The notes: generated by a model not told the origin, from the sequence alone. A stretch of 64,000 nucleotides of DNA from Salibacterium halotolerans (GCF_900115625.1 NZ_FOXD01000006.1:62001-126000); one strand, 5' to 3'; shown: positions 18,300 to 26,679, counted from the first letter of the stretch. Made by a program: numbers and translations.

Positions 18300-19940
18300 T
18301 TATACCCCGGTGTGGTGTTTATACATCCATAATACACCGCTCTTCAAAAGACGTGCCACCCGGCCGGTAAGTGCTGTTTCTCCCATGACACCGAAACCGT
18401 GTTTTTTACCGAGGGAGCCGAGCACTCCTTTCAGTTTAATCGGAGGCAGCCGGTTCGGGAGTTCTTCCCCTTTCCAGCGCTTTTTCAGGATGGACGCGAT
18501 CTGTTCTCCCTGCCCTTCGGCAAGCTGGGCGCTCGGCGCGTGCGGGAGACTCGCACAGTCGCCTACAACATACACATTTTCATCGTCCGGAAGGTGATGA
18601 TGGTTGGTAAGGATGACGCGATCTTTATCATCCTTTTCCACATCCAGATCACGGACTACTTTATTCGGCTGGACACCGGCTGTCCAGATAATGGCATCTG
18701 ATGGCATAAACTCATTGTGGTTATAGAGCCCGTCTTCTTCTACCTTAGTGATATCGGAGTTACTGATGACATCCACATTGTTTTTTTCAAACCAATTCTG
18801 CACGTAGTTGCTGAGTCTTTTCGGGAACATCGGCAGAATCGTATCACCGCGGTCAAACAGCCGGATATATAAATCGTCGCGGCTTTCTCTGAGCTCACTG
18901 GACAGTTCCACGCCGCTGAGTCCCGCGCCGACTACCGATACGACGGAGTTTGGCGGAAGGTTGTTCAATGCTTCGCTGGTGCGGCGTGTTTTTTCCATAC
19001 TTTGGATGCTGAACGTATGAACGTCGGCACCTGGAACACCGTGGTATTTATCCTCACAGCCGAGTCCGATAATCAGGTGATCATACGACACAGGTTCTTC
19101 TCCAAGCAGGTGGATCAGCTGATTGTGTCTGTCAATGCGTTCCACCGTGCCGAAGCGGAGCGTTAAACGGTCTTCTTTCGGAAACGGCACACGCACTTCC
19201 TGATCCGATTCTGTCCCGGCGGCAAGGGCGTAATATTCCGTCTTCATACAGTGGTACGGCAGTTTATCAATCAAAACGAGCTCCACGTCATCGGGCAGCT
19301 CGTTGGGAAGCAGCTTCTGCAGAATCCGCATTCCTCCGTAACCACCGCCTACCACAACTAATTTTTTCATCATGCGATGTCCCCTTTGCGTTAAGATACT
19401 TTGCAGACTTGCATGTACGAGTAACATTAATTCATCCAGAAATGCGTCTCTTGTTTCCTTTCTGCAGACTGCCAGGGTGTAATAAAAATGGCTGTTGATA
19501 ACCAGCGCCCAGGTCCGCAGAGCAATATCAGGTGTGATATCCTGATTGTTAATTCCCTCTTCCAATAGTTCTTCCCATTTTTGCAGAACATAAGAATCCG
19601 TTTCCAACAGGTTCATCCAAGCGCGGCTTGTTAATTCCCTGTTCTGCTCATATTCCTTCAGAAAAAAGCTGAAATAAGCACGCAGCTTTGGAAGAAAGGG
19701 CAGTTTCCACAAGCGGTATGTATCCACATGTTCATCCAGTTGAAACAGGCGGTCCTTCGCAAGCGTCTGCATGATCGACTGTTTGGAGGGAAAGTGATTA
19801 AAAAAAGTTCCTTTTCCGACTTGAGCAGCTTCGGTTATTTCTTGTACAGTGGTATTGTCGAATCCCTGCATTCGAAAGAGACCAGCTGCTGCATCCAGTA
19901 TGTTCTGTCGTGTCTGTAGTTTTTTTTCCGTACGTTTCAA
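18300..19940 (-). CDS. yutJ: Continuous TetR regulator / type II NADH dehydrogenase (YutJ) ORF
   Basis: A single 546-codon frame without any stop. Residues 1-189 are a TetR/AcrR regulator: the helix-turn-helix is TTVQEITEAAQVGKGTFFNHFPSK, followed by an all-helical ligand domain. From residue 190 (MMKKLVVVGGGYGG) to the end it is a complete 357-residue FAD enzyme like YutJ, an NDH-2 family oxidoreductase. It has two dinucleotide folds (GGGYGG and VVGAGLSGVE), the VVGDCASLPHAPSAQLAE flavin motif, and a membrane-facing C-terminus. The TetR start is TTG 19940 with GGAG ten bases before. An intact ribosome site precedes the internal ATG, so the enzyme can be made alone. Either a real fusion or a lost stop codon explains it. 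Confidence 0.85.
   Translation of the reverse strand: MKRTEKKLQTRQNILDAAAGLFRMQGFDNTTVQEITEAAQVGKGTFFNHFPSKQSIMQTLAKDRLFQLDEHVDTYRLWKLPFLPKLRAYFSFFLKEYEQNRELTSRAWMNLLETDSYVLQKWEELLEEGINNQDITPDIALRTWALVINSHFYYTLAVCRKETRDAFLDELMLLVHASLQSILTQRGHRMMKKLVVVGGGYGGMRILQKLLPNELPDDVELVLIDKLPYHCMKTEYYALAAGTESDQEVRVPFPKEDRLTLRFGTVERIDRHNQLIHLLGEEPVSYDHLIIGLGCEDKYHGVPGADVHTFSIQSMEKTRRTSEALNNLPPNSVVSVVGAGLSGVELSSELRESRDDLYIRLFDRGDTILPMFPKRLSNYVQNWFEKNNVDVISNSDITKVEEDGLYNHNEFMPSDAIIWTAGVQPNKVVRDLDVEKDDKDRVILTNHHHLPDDENVYVVGDCASLPHAPSAQLAEGQGEQIASILKKRWKGEELPNRLPPIKLKGVLGSLGKKHGFGVMGETALTGRVARLLKSGVLWMYKHHTGV
19368..19390 (-). promoter_or_regulatory. Internal ribosome site and ATG-ATG start of the NDH-2 part
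   Basis: On the minus strand AAAGGGG is followed seven bases later by ATGATG AAA (ATG at 19373 or 19370). Spacing and context are those of a normal gene start, although the upstream TetR frame reads straight through it. Confidence 0.7.
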
Positions 19941-19976
19941 GGAGAATCAACTCCACAATGACGTAGATATAAAAAA

Positions 19977-19988
19977 TGACCCTGGTCA
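19977..19988. promoter_or_regulatory. Candidate TetR operator
   Basis: Inverted repeat TGACC-CT-GGTCA about 37 bp upstream of the TetR start codon. The placement suits autoregulation by the TetR domain; binding is inferred only. Confidence 0.45.
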
Positions 19989-20112
19989 CTTCGATTATAA
20001 CGAGTACAGCAGGAAAATACAATGTGCAATTGTGCTGTTCAAGCGTACAGGTTGACGAATTGATAATGCGGAGATAGGATAAATAAGAGTATCATAAAAA
20101 GGGTGAATACCA

Positions 20113-20349
20113 ATGCTGCCAATTATAGAATTCTGCATGAGCAACCTGGCCAGCGGTGCCCACGATGCCATGGAGGAACTTGAGAAAGATCCAAGCCTGG
20201 ATATCATTGAATACGACTGCCTTGGAAATTGCTCGCAATGTGCGATGTCCATGTACGCACTTGTAAACGGTGAGGTTGTTCAAGGGGAAGACGCAGATCA
20301 GCTTGTAAGCAATGTCTATCAACATCTGGAAGACAATCCGATGTTTTAA
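20113..20349 (+). CDS. yuzB: YuzB family protein (DUF1450)
   Basis: A 78-residue cysteine-containing protein. The start [23 protein letters not shown] and the [23 protein letters not shown] core match the YuzB/DUF1450 family. Its CxxCxxC cysteines suggest metal or Fe-S/thiol chemistry, but no function is proven. AAAAAGGGTG lies before the ATG. The neighbours are NDH-2 and dapF, as in Bacillus subtilis. A terminator follows directly. Confidence 0.9.
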   Translation: MLPIIEFCMSNLASGAHDAMEELEKDPSLDIIEYDCLGNCSQCAMSMYALVNGEVVQGEDADQLVSNVYQHLEDNPMF

Positions 20350-20355
20350 TAAGAA

Positions 20356-20405
20356 CGGGGCTGCTTCTTAACAGACCAACTGCTGTTTGGAAGCAGCCCT
20401 GTTTG
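20356..20405 (+). terminator. Terminator after yuzB
   Basis: Stem GGGCTGCTTC / GAAGCAGCCC with a loop of about 22 bases, then TGTTTGT. The loop is long, so it may be weaker than others here. Confidence 0.65.
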
Positions 20406-20432
20406 TACCACAATCACGATGGGAGGAGCCGG

Positions 20433-20672
20433 ATGAAACCAATTCCATTTGAACAATCATGGCCGTACGAAAAACACGGAGAAGACGTTTATATTGAAGA
20501 ATGCCCTTTCTGCGGCAGCACGAGTGTTTTGACACATATGAAGGAAAAACATCTGCAGCAGGCAAAAGAACGAGTGAAAACAAGACTTGTCATGCCCTGC
20601 TGTCACGGCCGGATGATGATCGTTGAAGCGGACGACGATTATTTCTGGACGACAGAAAAGCTGCGGCAGTGA
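20433..20672 (+). CDS. Small zinc-ribbon-like hypothetical protein
   Basis: A 79-residue protein with paired cysteines: ECPFCGST near residue 23 and MPCCHGR near residue 55. Between them is a charged helical stretch. The arrangement suggests a small zinc-binding fold, without a family I can name. ATG 20433 is supported by GGGAGGAG at 20421-20428; the ORF extension to 20403 is not. The stop lies 13 bases before dapF, so the two are probably co-transcribed. Confidence 0.7.
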   Translation: MKPIPFEQSWPYEKHGEDVYIEECPFCGSTSVLTHMKEKHLQQAKERVKTRLVMPCCHGRMMIVEADDDYFWTTEKLRQ

Positions 20673-20685
20673 GGAGGAGAAGAGG

Positions 20686-21549
20686 ATGAAGTTCACGAAA
20701 ATGCACGGGCTCGGCAACAGTTATGTGTACGTTGATGGGTTTGAAGAAGTACTGGAAGAAGACAGGCTTTCCACCCTGGCACGGGACGTTTCGGATAAAA
20801 ACACCGGTATCGGTTCCGATGGTCTAATTCTCATTGGTCCGTCTGATACAGCAGATATAAAAATGAGAGTGTTTAACACGGATGGTTCCGAGGCCAAAAA
20901 CTGCGGAAACGGAATAAGGTGTGCCGTGAAACTCGCTTATGAAAACGGACGGGTGGATTCTCCCCATATTAATGTAGAAACATTGGGGGGAATGATGAAA
21001 GCTGTTTTGGACGAAGGGGATGCCGGCGGAAAAAGAACGGACGTTACCGTCGACATGGGAGAACCTCACTTAAAGAAACAGGAGGTTCCAATGATTATAG
21101 CCGGGGACCCGGTCTCGCATACAGTGGAGGAGCCGTTTGAAATAAAGGAGAGTGCCTTTTATCTCACGACGCTGTCGATTGGAAATCCACATGCTGTAGT
21201 GTTTGAAAAGAATGTAAAACAGGCACCTGTTTCAGAAATCGGCCCGGTGCTCGAGCATCATTCCATGTTTCCTGACAGAGCCAATATTGAGTTTGTAGAC
21301 ATGGTGTCGGAGCGTGAAATGAATTTCCGTGTTTGGGAAAGAGGGTCGGGGATCACCCAGGCCTGTGGGACCGGAGCCTGTGCCGCTGTGGTGGCGGCGG
21401 TGCTGACTGGTAGAAGCAGACGGGGCCATGAAGTCCTTGTTCATCTCGAAGGGGGAGATCTCTGGATTACGTGGGATCATGACGGACGCATCTGGATGAA
21501 AGGACCGGCTGAAACGATCTGTTCCGGCGAATATGTTCTCTCGACGTAG
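20686..21549 (+). CDS. dapF: Diaminopimelate epimerase
   Basis: A 287-residue DapF that interconverts LL- and meso-diaminopimelate for lysine and peptidoglycan. The two active-site cysteines are visible in [13 protein letters not shown] near residue 74 and [17 protein letters not shown] near residue 226. The start [19 protein letters not shown] at ATG 20686 fits the family, with GAGGAGGAGAAGAGG before it. The upstream 21-codon extension is a frame artefact. A perfect hairpin terminator follows at 21633. Confidence 0.96.
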   Translation: MKFTKMHGLGNSYVYVDGFEEVLEEDRLSTLARDVSDKNTGIGSDGLILIGPSDTADIKMRVFNTDGSEAKNCGNGIRCAVKLAYENGRVDSPHINVETLGGMMKAVLDEGDAGGKRTDVTVDMGEPHLKKQEVPMIIAGDPVSHTVEEPFEIKESAFYLTTLSIGNPHAVVFEKNVKQAPVSEIGPVLEHHSMFPDRANIEFVDMVSEREMNFRVWERGSGITQACGTGACAAVVAAVLTGRSRRGHEVLVHLEGGDLWITWDHDGRIWMKGPAETICSGEYVLST

Positions 21550-21632
21550 GAAGGCCACACGGGTGGAAATGGAGATGCTCAGGCACAGTGACAGCCTCTG
21601 ATAGTGTCCATGAAGAATAGCTTTCCATTAAG

Positions 21633-21667
21633 AAATGTCCCCGGAGAAAACCATCTCCGGGGACATT
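21633..21667. terminator. Bidirectional perfect-stem terminator after dapF
   Basis: AAATGTCCCCGGAGA and TCTCCGGGGACATTT form a complete stem around a six-base loop. It is shared with the convergent radical SAM gene, whose stop is nine bases away. Confidence 0.88.
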
Positions 21668-21675
21668 TCTGGCTT

Positions 21676-22773
21676 TTAGTATGTTTTGATGCGGTTATAG
21701 AAGGTGTCCCGTTCGACGGGTTGTTTGTTGGCGGCTTTGATGAGATGGATCAGTTCTTTTCTTGTCAGTCCCTGGGATGTCAGGGCACCGACGGAGTGGG
21801 AAATCCGCTCTTCAATCAGCGTGCCGTGAATATCGTCGGAACCGAACGTGAGCGCCATCTGGGTAAGCTGCGCGCCGATATTGATCCAGTATGCTTTAAT
21901 ATGATCGAAGTTATCGAGCATCAGCCGTGAAATAGCAACGGTGCGCATATCGTCATACGGGGAAGTGCGCTGGTGCCACCCGGCATTCAGCTTGCGCGGC
22001 TGCATGGCAAGCGGAATGAAGACCATGAATCCGTTCGTTTTGTCCTGCAGCTGACGCAGACGATCCATATGAATGAGCCGTTCTTCAAATGTATCAATGG
22101 AACCGTAAAGCATCGTCGCATGGGTTTTCATGCCGAGGTTATGAGCAGTTTCATGCGCTTCAAGCCATTCGTAGGTGGACGCTTTTTCCGGACTCATCTT
22201 GGCACGGTAGCGTTCGGTAAGTATTTCCGCGCCGCCGCCCGGCAGAGTATCCAGACCTGCTTTCATCAATTCCTGTAGGACTTCTCTCATCGAAAGGCCG
22301 GAGATACGAGCGAAGAATTCAATTTCCGCAGCGGTATATGCTTTCACAGCGGCCTGTGGATAATGCTTTTTCAACGTGCGGACGGTATTCAGGTAATATT
22401 CGAAGCCGACTTCCACGTTGTGACCGCCGACGATGTGAAATTCCTGTATGTTATCATTCCAGCGTTTTTCCACATATTCGAGCAGCTCTTCTTCATGCAT
22501 AGTGTAGGCGCCTTCCTGCCCCGGTTTGCGTTTGAATCCGCAGAACCCGCAGTTGGCTTCACAGACGTTTGTCGGATTGATGTACATGTTTTCGATGAAG
22601 TAGACGTTGTCTCCGCTTTTTTGTTTATTAACCTGGTCGGCGAGCTGGCCGATCGTAAGCAGGTCCGTTGTGTCATACAGGTAAAGGCCGTCTTCGATGG
22701 ATAACCTTTCTCCGGTCTGGACTTTAGCGGCGATTTCTTCCATACGGGTGTCTTTCGTTAAGGTGACTGCCAT
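21676..22773 (-). CDS. Radical SAM enzyme, MqnE-type (aminofutalosine synthase paralogue)
   Basis: A 365-residue radical SAM protein of the CofH/MqnC/MqnE group. The cluster motif is CEANCGFCGF near residue 73. Downstream it has FHIVGGHNVEVGFEYY, KAYTAAEIEFFARISG and DTLPGGGAEIL, and SRLMLDNFDHIKAYW with ERDTFYN at the end. These later segments resemble MqnE, which joins SAM to a carboxyvinyl-oxybenzoate in the futalosine route to menaquinone, more than MqnC. It is the second gene of a pair whose other member is also MqnE-like, so its exact reaction is open. A GGAAAGGAAGG ribosome site precedes the ATG. Confidence 0.8.
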   Translation of the reverse strand: MAVTLTKDTRMEEIAAKVQTGERLSIEDGLYLYDTTDLLTIGQLADQVNKQKSGDNVYFIENMYINPTNVCEANCGFCGFKRKPGQEGAYTMHEEELLEYVEKRWNDNIQEFHIVGGHNVEVGFEYYLNTVRTLKKHYPQAAVKAYTAAEIEFFARISGLSMREVLQELMKAGLDTLPGGGAEILTERYRAKMSPEKASTYEWLEAHETAHNLGMKTHATMLYGSIDTFEERLIHMDRLRQLQDKTNGFMVFIPLAMQPRKLNAGWHQRTSPYDDMRTVAISRLMLDNFDHIKAYWINIGAQLTQMALTFGSDDIHGTLIEERISHSVGALTSQGLTRKELIHLIKAANKQPVERDTFYNRIKTY

Positions 22774-22801
22774 TTTATCCTTCCTTTCCGGGTGGGCTGG
22801 T

Positions 22802-23881
22802 TTAATAGGTTTGCAGAATGTGATAAAGCGTGTCCCGCTCCGCGGGGATGCTGCCGGATTCTTTAATCATATCAATGAACCACTGTTTTGGCACCATGTG
22901 GGACGAACGGTTTCCCGCGGCATGAACAATCTGTTCTTCCATCACTGTTCCATCAAGGTCATCGACGCCGAACTGCAGGGAGATCTGGGCCAGTTTCTTT
23001 CCGATCAGCATCCAGAAAGCACGAATGTGCGGGAAGTTGTCGAGCATCAGCCGCGCAACGGCAAGTATTTTTAGATCATACCACCCGGTGGACGTCTGCT
23101 GAATATTGAATTCTTCCGCAAGCGTCGTGTTCTCCGGCTGGAACGAAAAACCGAAAAAAGCGTTGAATCCATTCGTCTCATCCTGCAGCGTACGCAGCCG
23201 GATGAAATGGTCCACCACATGCTCGGGTTTCTCGATATGACCATACAGAATAGAGGCATTCGACGGCATTCCCAGGCGGTGGGCGGTTCTGTGGATATGA
23301 AACCAGTCTTTTGCTCCGGTTTTATGTCCTGAAATAATGCTTCTGATTCCGGGGTCGAAAATCTCCGCCCCGCCTCCGAGTATAGAACCAAGCCCAGCTG
23401 CCTGCAACCGCTGGAGCACTTCTTCTTCAGGGATTCGTGATACTTTGGCGAGGTAATGAATTTCTACAGCAGTGAAAGCCTGAATGTGGATGCCGGGGTT
23501 ATGTTTTTTAGCCAGTGCCATCATATCTTCGTAATACGAAAAAGGGAGCCTGGGATTTACTCCTCCCACAATGTGGAGTTCGGTGAACCCTTTCCCCTGC
23601 ATGTCGATAAACTTCTCTTCCAGCTGTTTTAAATTAAGGGAATAGGACGAACTGTTTCCGGGTTTAACACCAAAGGCACAAAGCTTGCAGTCAAGGTAGC
23701 AGACATTGGTGTAATTTACATGGGTGTTCTGGATAAAATACACGCGGTCTTCATTCCACTTCCGCCGCACATGGTCGGCTAAAGATCCGATCTTCAAAAG
23801 ATCGGGTGACGTCATGAGAAACATTCCGTCTTCAAAACTCAAACGTTCACCAGCATGGACTTTTTCTGCAACAGCCTGCAT
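22802..23881 (-). CDS. mqnE: Aminofutalosine synthase MqnE
   Basis: A 359-residue radical SAM enzyme with CYLDCKLCAF near residue 58. MqnE landmarks are LHIVGGVNPRLPFSYYEDM, AFTAVEIHYLAKVS, ILGGGAEIFDP, RTAHRLGMPSNASILYGHIE and VDDLDGTVMEEQIVHAAG. It would make aminofutalosine in futalosine-dependent menaquinone synthesis. The start is uncertain: ATG 23881 is 29 bases from the only good ribosome site (AAAGGAGG), whereas ATA 23902 is eight bases from it and would add seven residues. No ATG, GTG or TTG lies between. It is transcribed before the paralogue, 28 bases away. Confidence 0.85.
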   Translation of the reverse strand: MQAVAEKVHAGERLSFEDGMFLMTSPDLLKIGSLADHVRRKWNEDRVYFIQNTHVNYTNVCYLDCKLCAFGVKPGNSSSYSLNLKQLEEKFIDMQGKGFTELHIVGGVNPRLPFSYYEDMMALAKKHNPGIHIQAFTAVEIHYLAKVSRIPEEEVLQRLQAAGLGSILGGGAEIFDPGIRSIISGHKTGAKDWFHIHRTAHRLGMPSNASILYGHIEKPEHVVDHFIRLRTLQDETNGFNAFFGFSFQPENTTLAEEFNIQQTSTGWYDLKILAVARLMLDNFPHIRAFWMLIGKKLAQISLQFGVDDLDGTVMEEQIVHAAGNRSSHMVPKQWFIDMIKESGSIPAERDTLYHILQTY

Positions 23882-23998
23882 TTGATCCGGTTTCAGCTTT
23901 ATTGGAGCCCCCTCCTTTGCCCTTATATTCCCTTTATTATACTACCGCTTGTAAGAAAATTAAAGGCAATGGAAGAAATAAACATCGAATTTTAAGTG

Positions 23999-24034
23999 AA
24001 AACAATTGTTTTTTTATGGAAAAAAAGGTAGAAT
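23999..24034 (+). promoter_or_regulatory. Promoter of the Spo0E-like gene with palindrome on the -35 box
   Basis: TTGTTT (24006-24011), 17-bp spacer, TAGAAT (24029-24034). The -35 hexamer lies in a perfect 14-bp palindrome AAAACAATTGTTTT (23999-24012), a plausible binding site for an unidentified regulator. Confidence 0.6.
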
Positions 24035-24086
24035 AGAAGCAACCATCGTATCAAGAAGGGGATCCTACTGAAAGGGAGGTAATGTG

Positions 24087-24311
24087 ATGGGGAATAGGTA
24101 TGGTTATATCGATTTTCACGAAGAGCATTTGGAACTTCTCCGTATGAAAATGATGGAAGCGGCACGAACTCACGGCTTTTATCATCCATTGGTGCTTTAC
24201 TACAGCCACGAAGTGGACCAGGAACACAACCGACTGCTTGGCCTTCAGTACCATCAGCCGAGATTACCTTCAACGATTTATCCAACGCGCAGACACTGGC
24301 AGGTTGTTTGA
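24087..24311 (+). CDS. Spo0E-like aspartyl-phosphate phosphatase family protein
   Basis: A 74-residue protein. The helical hairpin with LRMKMMEAARTHGFYHPLVLYYSHEVDQEHNRLL matches the Spo0E family pattern, in which the central SQELD-like motif (here SHEVD) contacts the phosphorylated response regulator. Spo0E family members dephosphorylate Spo0A and delay sporulation. The glutamine of SQELD is histidine here, so activity is uncertain. ATG 24087 has AAAGGGAGG seven bases before it. The last 20 residues are basic and not part of the family core. Confidence 0.75.
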   Translation: MGNRYGYIDFHEEHLELLRMKMMEAARTHGFYHPLVLYYSHEVDQEHNRLLGLQYHQPRLPSTIYPTRRHWQVV

Positions 24312-24336
24312 TTCCTGCTGCCAAAAACGATATACT
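24308..24336 (+). promoter_or_regulatory. sigmaA promoter for yutM
   Basis: TTGATT (24308-24313) and TATACT (24331-24336) with a 17-bp spacer. The -35 box overlaps the stop codon of the Spo0E-like gene. Confidence 0.65.
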
Positions 24337-24388
24337 AAAACAAAGTCCTGACACAATGATAAATGTACAGGAAAAGGAGGTACAGGGT

Positions 24389-24742
24389 ATGATTACTATT
24401 ACAGAATCCGCTGCAGCGCAGGTTAAGAAAATGAAAGAGGAAGAAGAAGACCCGAACCTGAAACTTCGTGTCGGCGTGAAGGGCGGAGGCTGTTCCGGTC
24501 TCTCCTACGGACTCGGCTTTGATACAGAAGTGGAGGAAAACGACCACAAACTGGAGCAGAACGGTCTCGAAGTCCTTGTGAACAAGGGAGACGCGGATGT
24601 TCTCGAAGGTGTGGTTATTGACTATAAACAAAACATGATGGGCGGCGGTTTCACGATCGACAACCCGAACGCTATTGCCAACTGCGGCTGCGGAAGTTCG
24701 TTTAAAGCAGCTACCAGAACCGGTACACCGGAAGACTGCTGA
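24389..24742 (+). CDS. yutM: HesB/IscA family Fe-S assembly protein YutM (ErpA-like)
   Basis: A 117-residue A-type Fe-S carrier. The three conserved cysteines appear in GGGCSGLSYGLGF near residue 35 and in NCGCGSSF near residue 99. The MITITESAAAQVKKM start and NPNAIANCGCG end are typical. It probably passes clusters to target proteins in concert with Nfu (yutI) in this region. ATG 24389 follows AAAGGAGGTACAGGG; the ORF extension to 24308 overlaps the promoter. Confidence 0.93.
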   Translation: MITITESAAAQVKKMKEEEEDPNLKLRVGVKGGGCSGLSYGLGFDTEVEENDHKLEQNGLEVLVNKGDADVLEGVVIDYKQNMMGGGFTIDNPNAIANCGCGSSFKAATRTGTPEDC

Positions 24743-24764
24743 TTACAGCCCGGTAACTGTTCTG

Positions 24765-24806
24765 CCTCCTTTCAGCGGACGGAACAACCCGCTGAAAGGA
24801 GGTTTT
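24765..24806 (+). terminator. Terminator after yutM
   Basis: Stem CCTCCTTTCAGCGG / CCGCTGAAAGGAGG then TTTTGTTG. Confidence 0.85.
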
Positions 24807-24863
24807 GTTGTGAAAAGGCATGGGAAGAGCAGGTAACAAAGAAACAGGGAGAGGGGACAAAAC

Positions 24864-25076
24864 ATGAATAAGTACATTTATTCCTACCATATTATATCCA
24901 CAGACGAGAAGAGCAGATTCGGTGTGCCGGCTTCGAGCCAGGAAGAAGCAGATGCCGGAATCCGCGAGGCGATTGCCGATATTGAATTTACGGAGCCGGA
25001 AGACGTTCAGTCCATCACATTCGACAGTGTTATTAAAGAAACAGACAATTATTTCGAATGCGAAGGTTGCACCTGA
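24864..25076 (+). CDS. Hypothetical small acidic protein
   Basis: A 70-residue acidic protein (MNKYIYSYHIISTDEKSRFG start, YFECEGCT end) with two C-terminal cysteines and no membrane segment. It has an AGGGAGAGGGG ribosome region before the ATG and its own terminator immediately after the stop, both of which support a real gene. No family is recognised. It sits between yutM and the second NDH-2 gene. Confidence 0.65.
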   Translation: MNKYIYSYHIISTDEKSRFGVPASSQEEADAGIREAIADIEFTEPEDVQSITFDSVIKETDNYFECEGCT

Positions 25077-25104
25077 GAATCGTTCCTGCAGCGATTCTTT
25101 TTTT
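25076..25104 (+). terminator. Terminator of the small acidic protein gene
   Basis: Stem AGAATCG / CGATTCT followed by TTTTTT; it starts within the stop codon region. Confidence 0.75.
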
Positions 25105-25329
25105 ATGCAGAAGGCTGGATGCCGGGACATGTCGTACCCGGCATTTAGCTAATGTAACCTGACACGTTTTGTCAGCAATTTTCAATGAAAAGGTTGAAAA
25201 ACATATAAAAAAAACATATCATGTTAAGTGTGAACCGTGTTTATGCACGTTTTTTTGAACATAATGAAGAAAAAGTCCTATCATTCATATGCCTCCGTCT
25301 TGTGAAACAGACGTTTTTTTAAAACTGTA

Positions 25330-25396
25330 TACGTGAAATGAATCACATACAGAATATAAGGACATAAAGAACAAGGAATACGTGAAATAATCAAAT
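25330..25396. promoter_or_regulatory. Repeated Rex-like sites before the NDH-2 gene
   Basis: The AT-rich, gene-free 25105-25420 stretch holds GTGAAATGAATCAC (25333-25346), an inverted repeat GTGA-6-TCAC with the spacing of the redox repressor Rex (TTGTGAAnnnnTTCACAA). A second, weaker copy TACGTGAAATAATCAAAT is at 25379-25396. NADH-responsive control of an NADH dehydrogenase would make sense, but the outer bases deviate from consensus. Confidence 0.4.
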
Positions 25397-25420
25397 TATT
25401 TAATATTGGATGTGATGAAC

Positions 25421-26632
25421 ATGGCAGCGGCGGTTAAGCCAACCATACTCATTTTAGGAGCCGGCTACGGCGGTATGGTGACAGCGTCAAAAATTGCGAA
25501 ACAGTTCGGGCACAGTGATGCGAATGTCACTCTGATCAGCAAGCACAATTACCATTATCAGACGACATGGCTGCATGAACCGGCAGCCGGAACGATGGAT
25601 CCGGAGCGGACGCGAATGCCGATCGACTCCGTCATTAATACGAATAAAATCAAATTCGTACAGGACGAAGTAAGGGAAATTAAAAAAGAAGAAAACAAAG
25701 TCGTCCTGAAGGAATCAGGTGACATGGAGTATGATTACCTCGTTACCGCACTCGGTGCTGTCCCGGAAACGTTCGGTGTCGGGGGTGTGTTTGAACATGC
25801 CTTCAGCAAGTGGACGGTAAATGGTGTGCGCGAAATGAAAGAGCACATTGAATACTTGTTTGCCAAATACAACAATGAGCCGGAACCACGCGACGACTAT
25901 CTTACGTTTATCGTGGCGGGAGCCGGGTTCACAGGCATGGAGTTCATTGGTGAATTGAGTGAACGGATTCCGGAACTGTGCGAAAGCTACGATGTTCCGA
26001 GGAATAAAGTGAAAATGTATGTGATTGAAGCAGCTCCGACCGCACTGCCCGGGTTCGACCCGGAGCTGGTCGAGTATGCGATGAACCTGCTTGAACACCG
26101 CGGGGTGGAGTTCAAAATCAACCAGCCTATCAGTGAAGTGAACGCGGAAGGAGTTGTTCTCAAAGACGGAGAAGAAATCAAATCCCAGACGGTAGTATGG
26201 GCAACCGGCGTACGCGGCCACCCGGTTATTGAAGAGTCCGGCTTTGAACATATGCGCGGCCGTGTAAAAGTGGAACTGGACCTGCGCGCGCCGGGCGAGG
26301 ATAACATCTTCATCATCGGGGACTGTTCTCTTATCATTAACGAAGAAACGGAACGGCCTTATCCTCCGACCGCCCAGATCGCAATGCAGCAGGCGGAAAC
26401 CGTGGCTGAAAATCTTCACGCTCTCATTAAAGGTAATGAACTGAAGGAATTTAAACCTGACATCAAGGGAACCGTCGCTTCACTCGGTGGAAAAGAGGCG
26501 ATCGGTGTCGTTGGAAACAAGAAGCTGTACGGTTCCTCGGCGAACTTCATGAAAAAGATGATCGATAACCGGTATCTGTGGATTCTGGGCGGTGCCGGTC
26601 TGATGCTGAAACGGGGAAAAAATCCGTTATAA
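25421..26632 (+). CDS. yumB: Type II NADH dehydrogenase, YumB-like
   Basis: A 403-residue single-subunit NADH:quinone oxidoreductase. The FAD fold is [20 protein letters not shown], the NAD fold is [17 protein letters not shown], and the FAD-contact motif is [27 protein letters not shown]. The C-terminal [18 protein letters not shown] tail can anchor it to the membrane face. It would feed electrons from NADH to menaquinone without proton pumping. Start choice is ATG 25421; ATG 25415 is an alternative. It is a distant paralogue of the YutJ-like enzyme at 18.3 kb. Confidence 0.93.
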   Translation: MAAAVKPTILILGAGYGGMVTASKIAKQFGHSDANVTLISKHNYHYQTTWLHEPAAGTMDPERTRMPIDSVINTNKIKFVQDEVREIKKEENKVVLKESGDMEYDYLVTALGAVPETFGVGGVFEHAFSKWTVNGVREMKEHIEYLFAKYNNEPEPRDDYLTFIVAGAGFTGMEFIGELSERIPELCESYDVPRNKVKMYVIEAAPTALPGFDPELVEYAMNLLEHRGVEFKINQPISEVNAEGVVLKDGEEIKSQTVVWATGVRGHPVIEESGFEHMRGRVKVELDLRAPGEDNIFIIGDCSLIINEETERPYPPTAQIAMQQAETVAENLHALIKGNELKEFKPDIKGTVASLGGKEAIGVVGNKKLYGSSANFMKKMIDNRYLWILGGAGLMLKRGKNPL

Positions 26633-26644
26633 ACTGTGTTTCAT

Positions 26645-26679
26645 CCCTGCGCGGCGGGAACCTGCCCCGCAGGGTTTTT
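26645..26679 (+). terminator. Terminator after yumB-like gene
   Basis: CCCTGCG...CGCAGGG GC-rich stem followed by TTTTTC. Confidence 0.75.
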
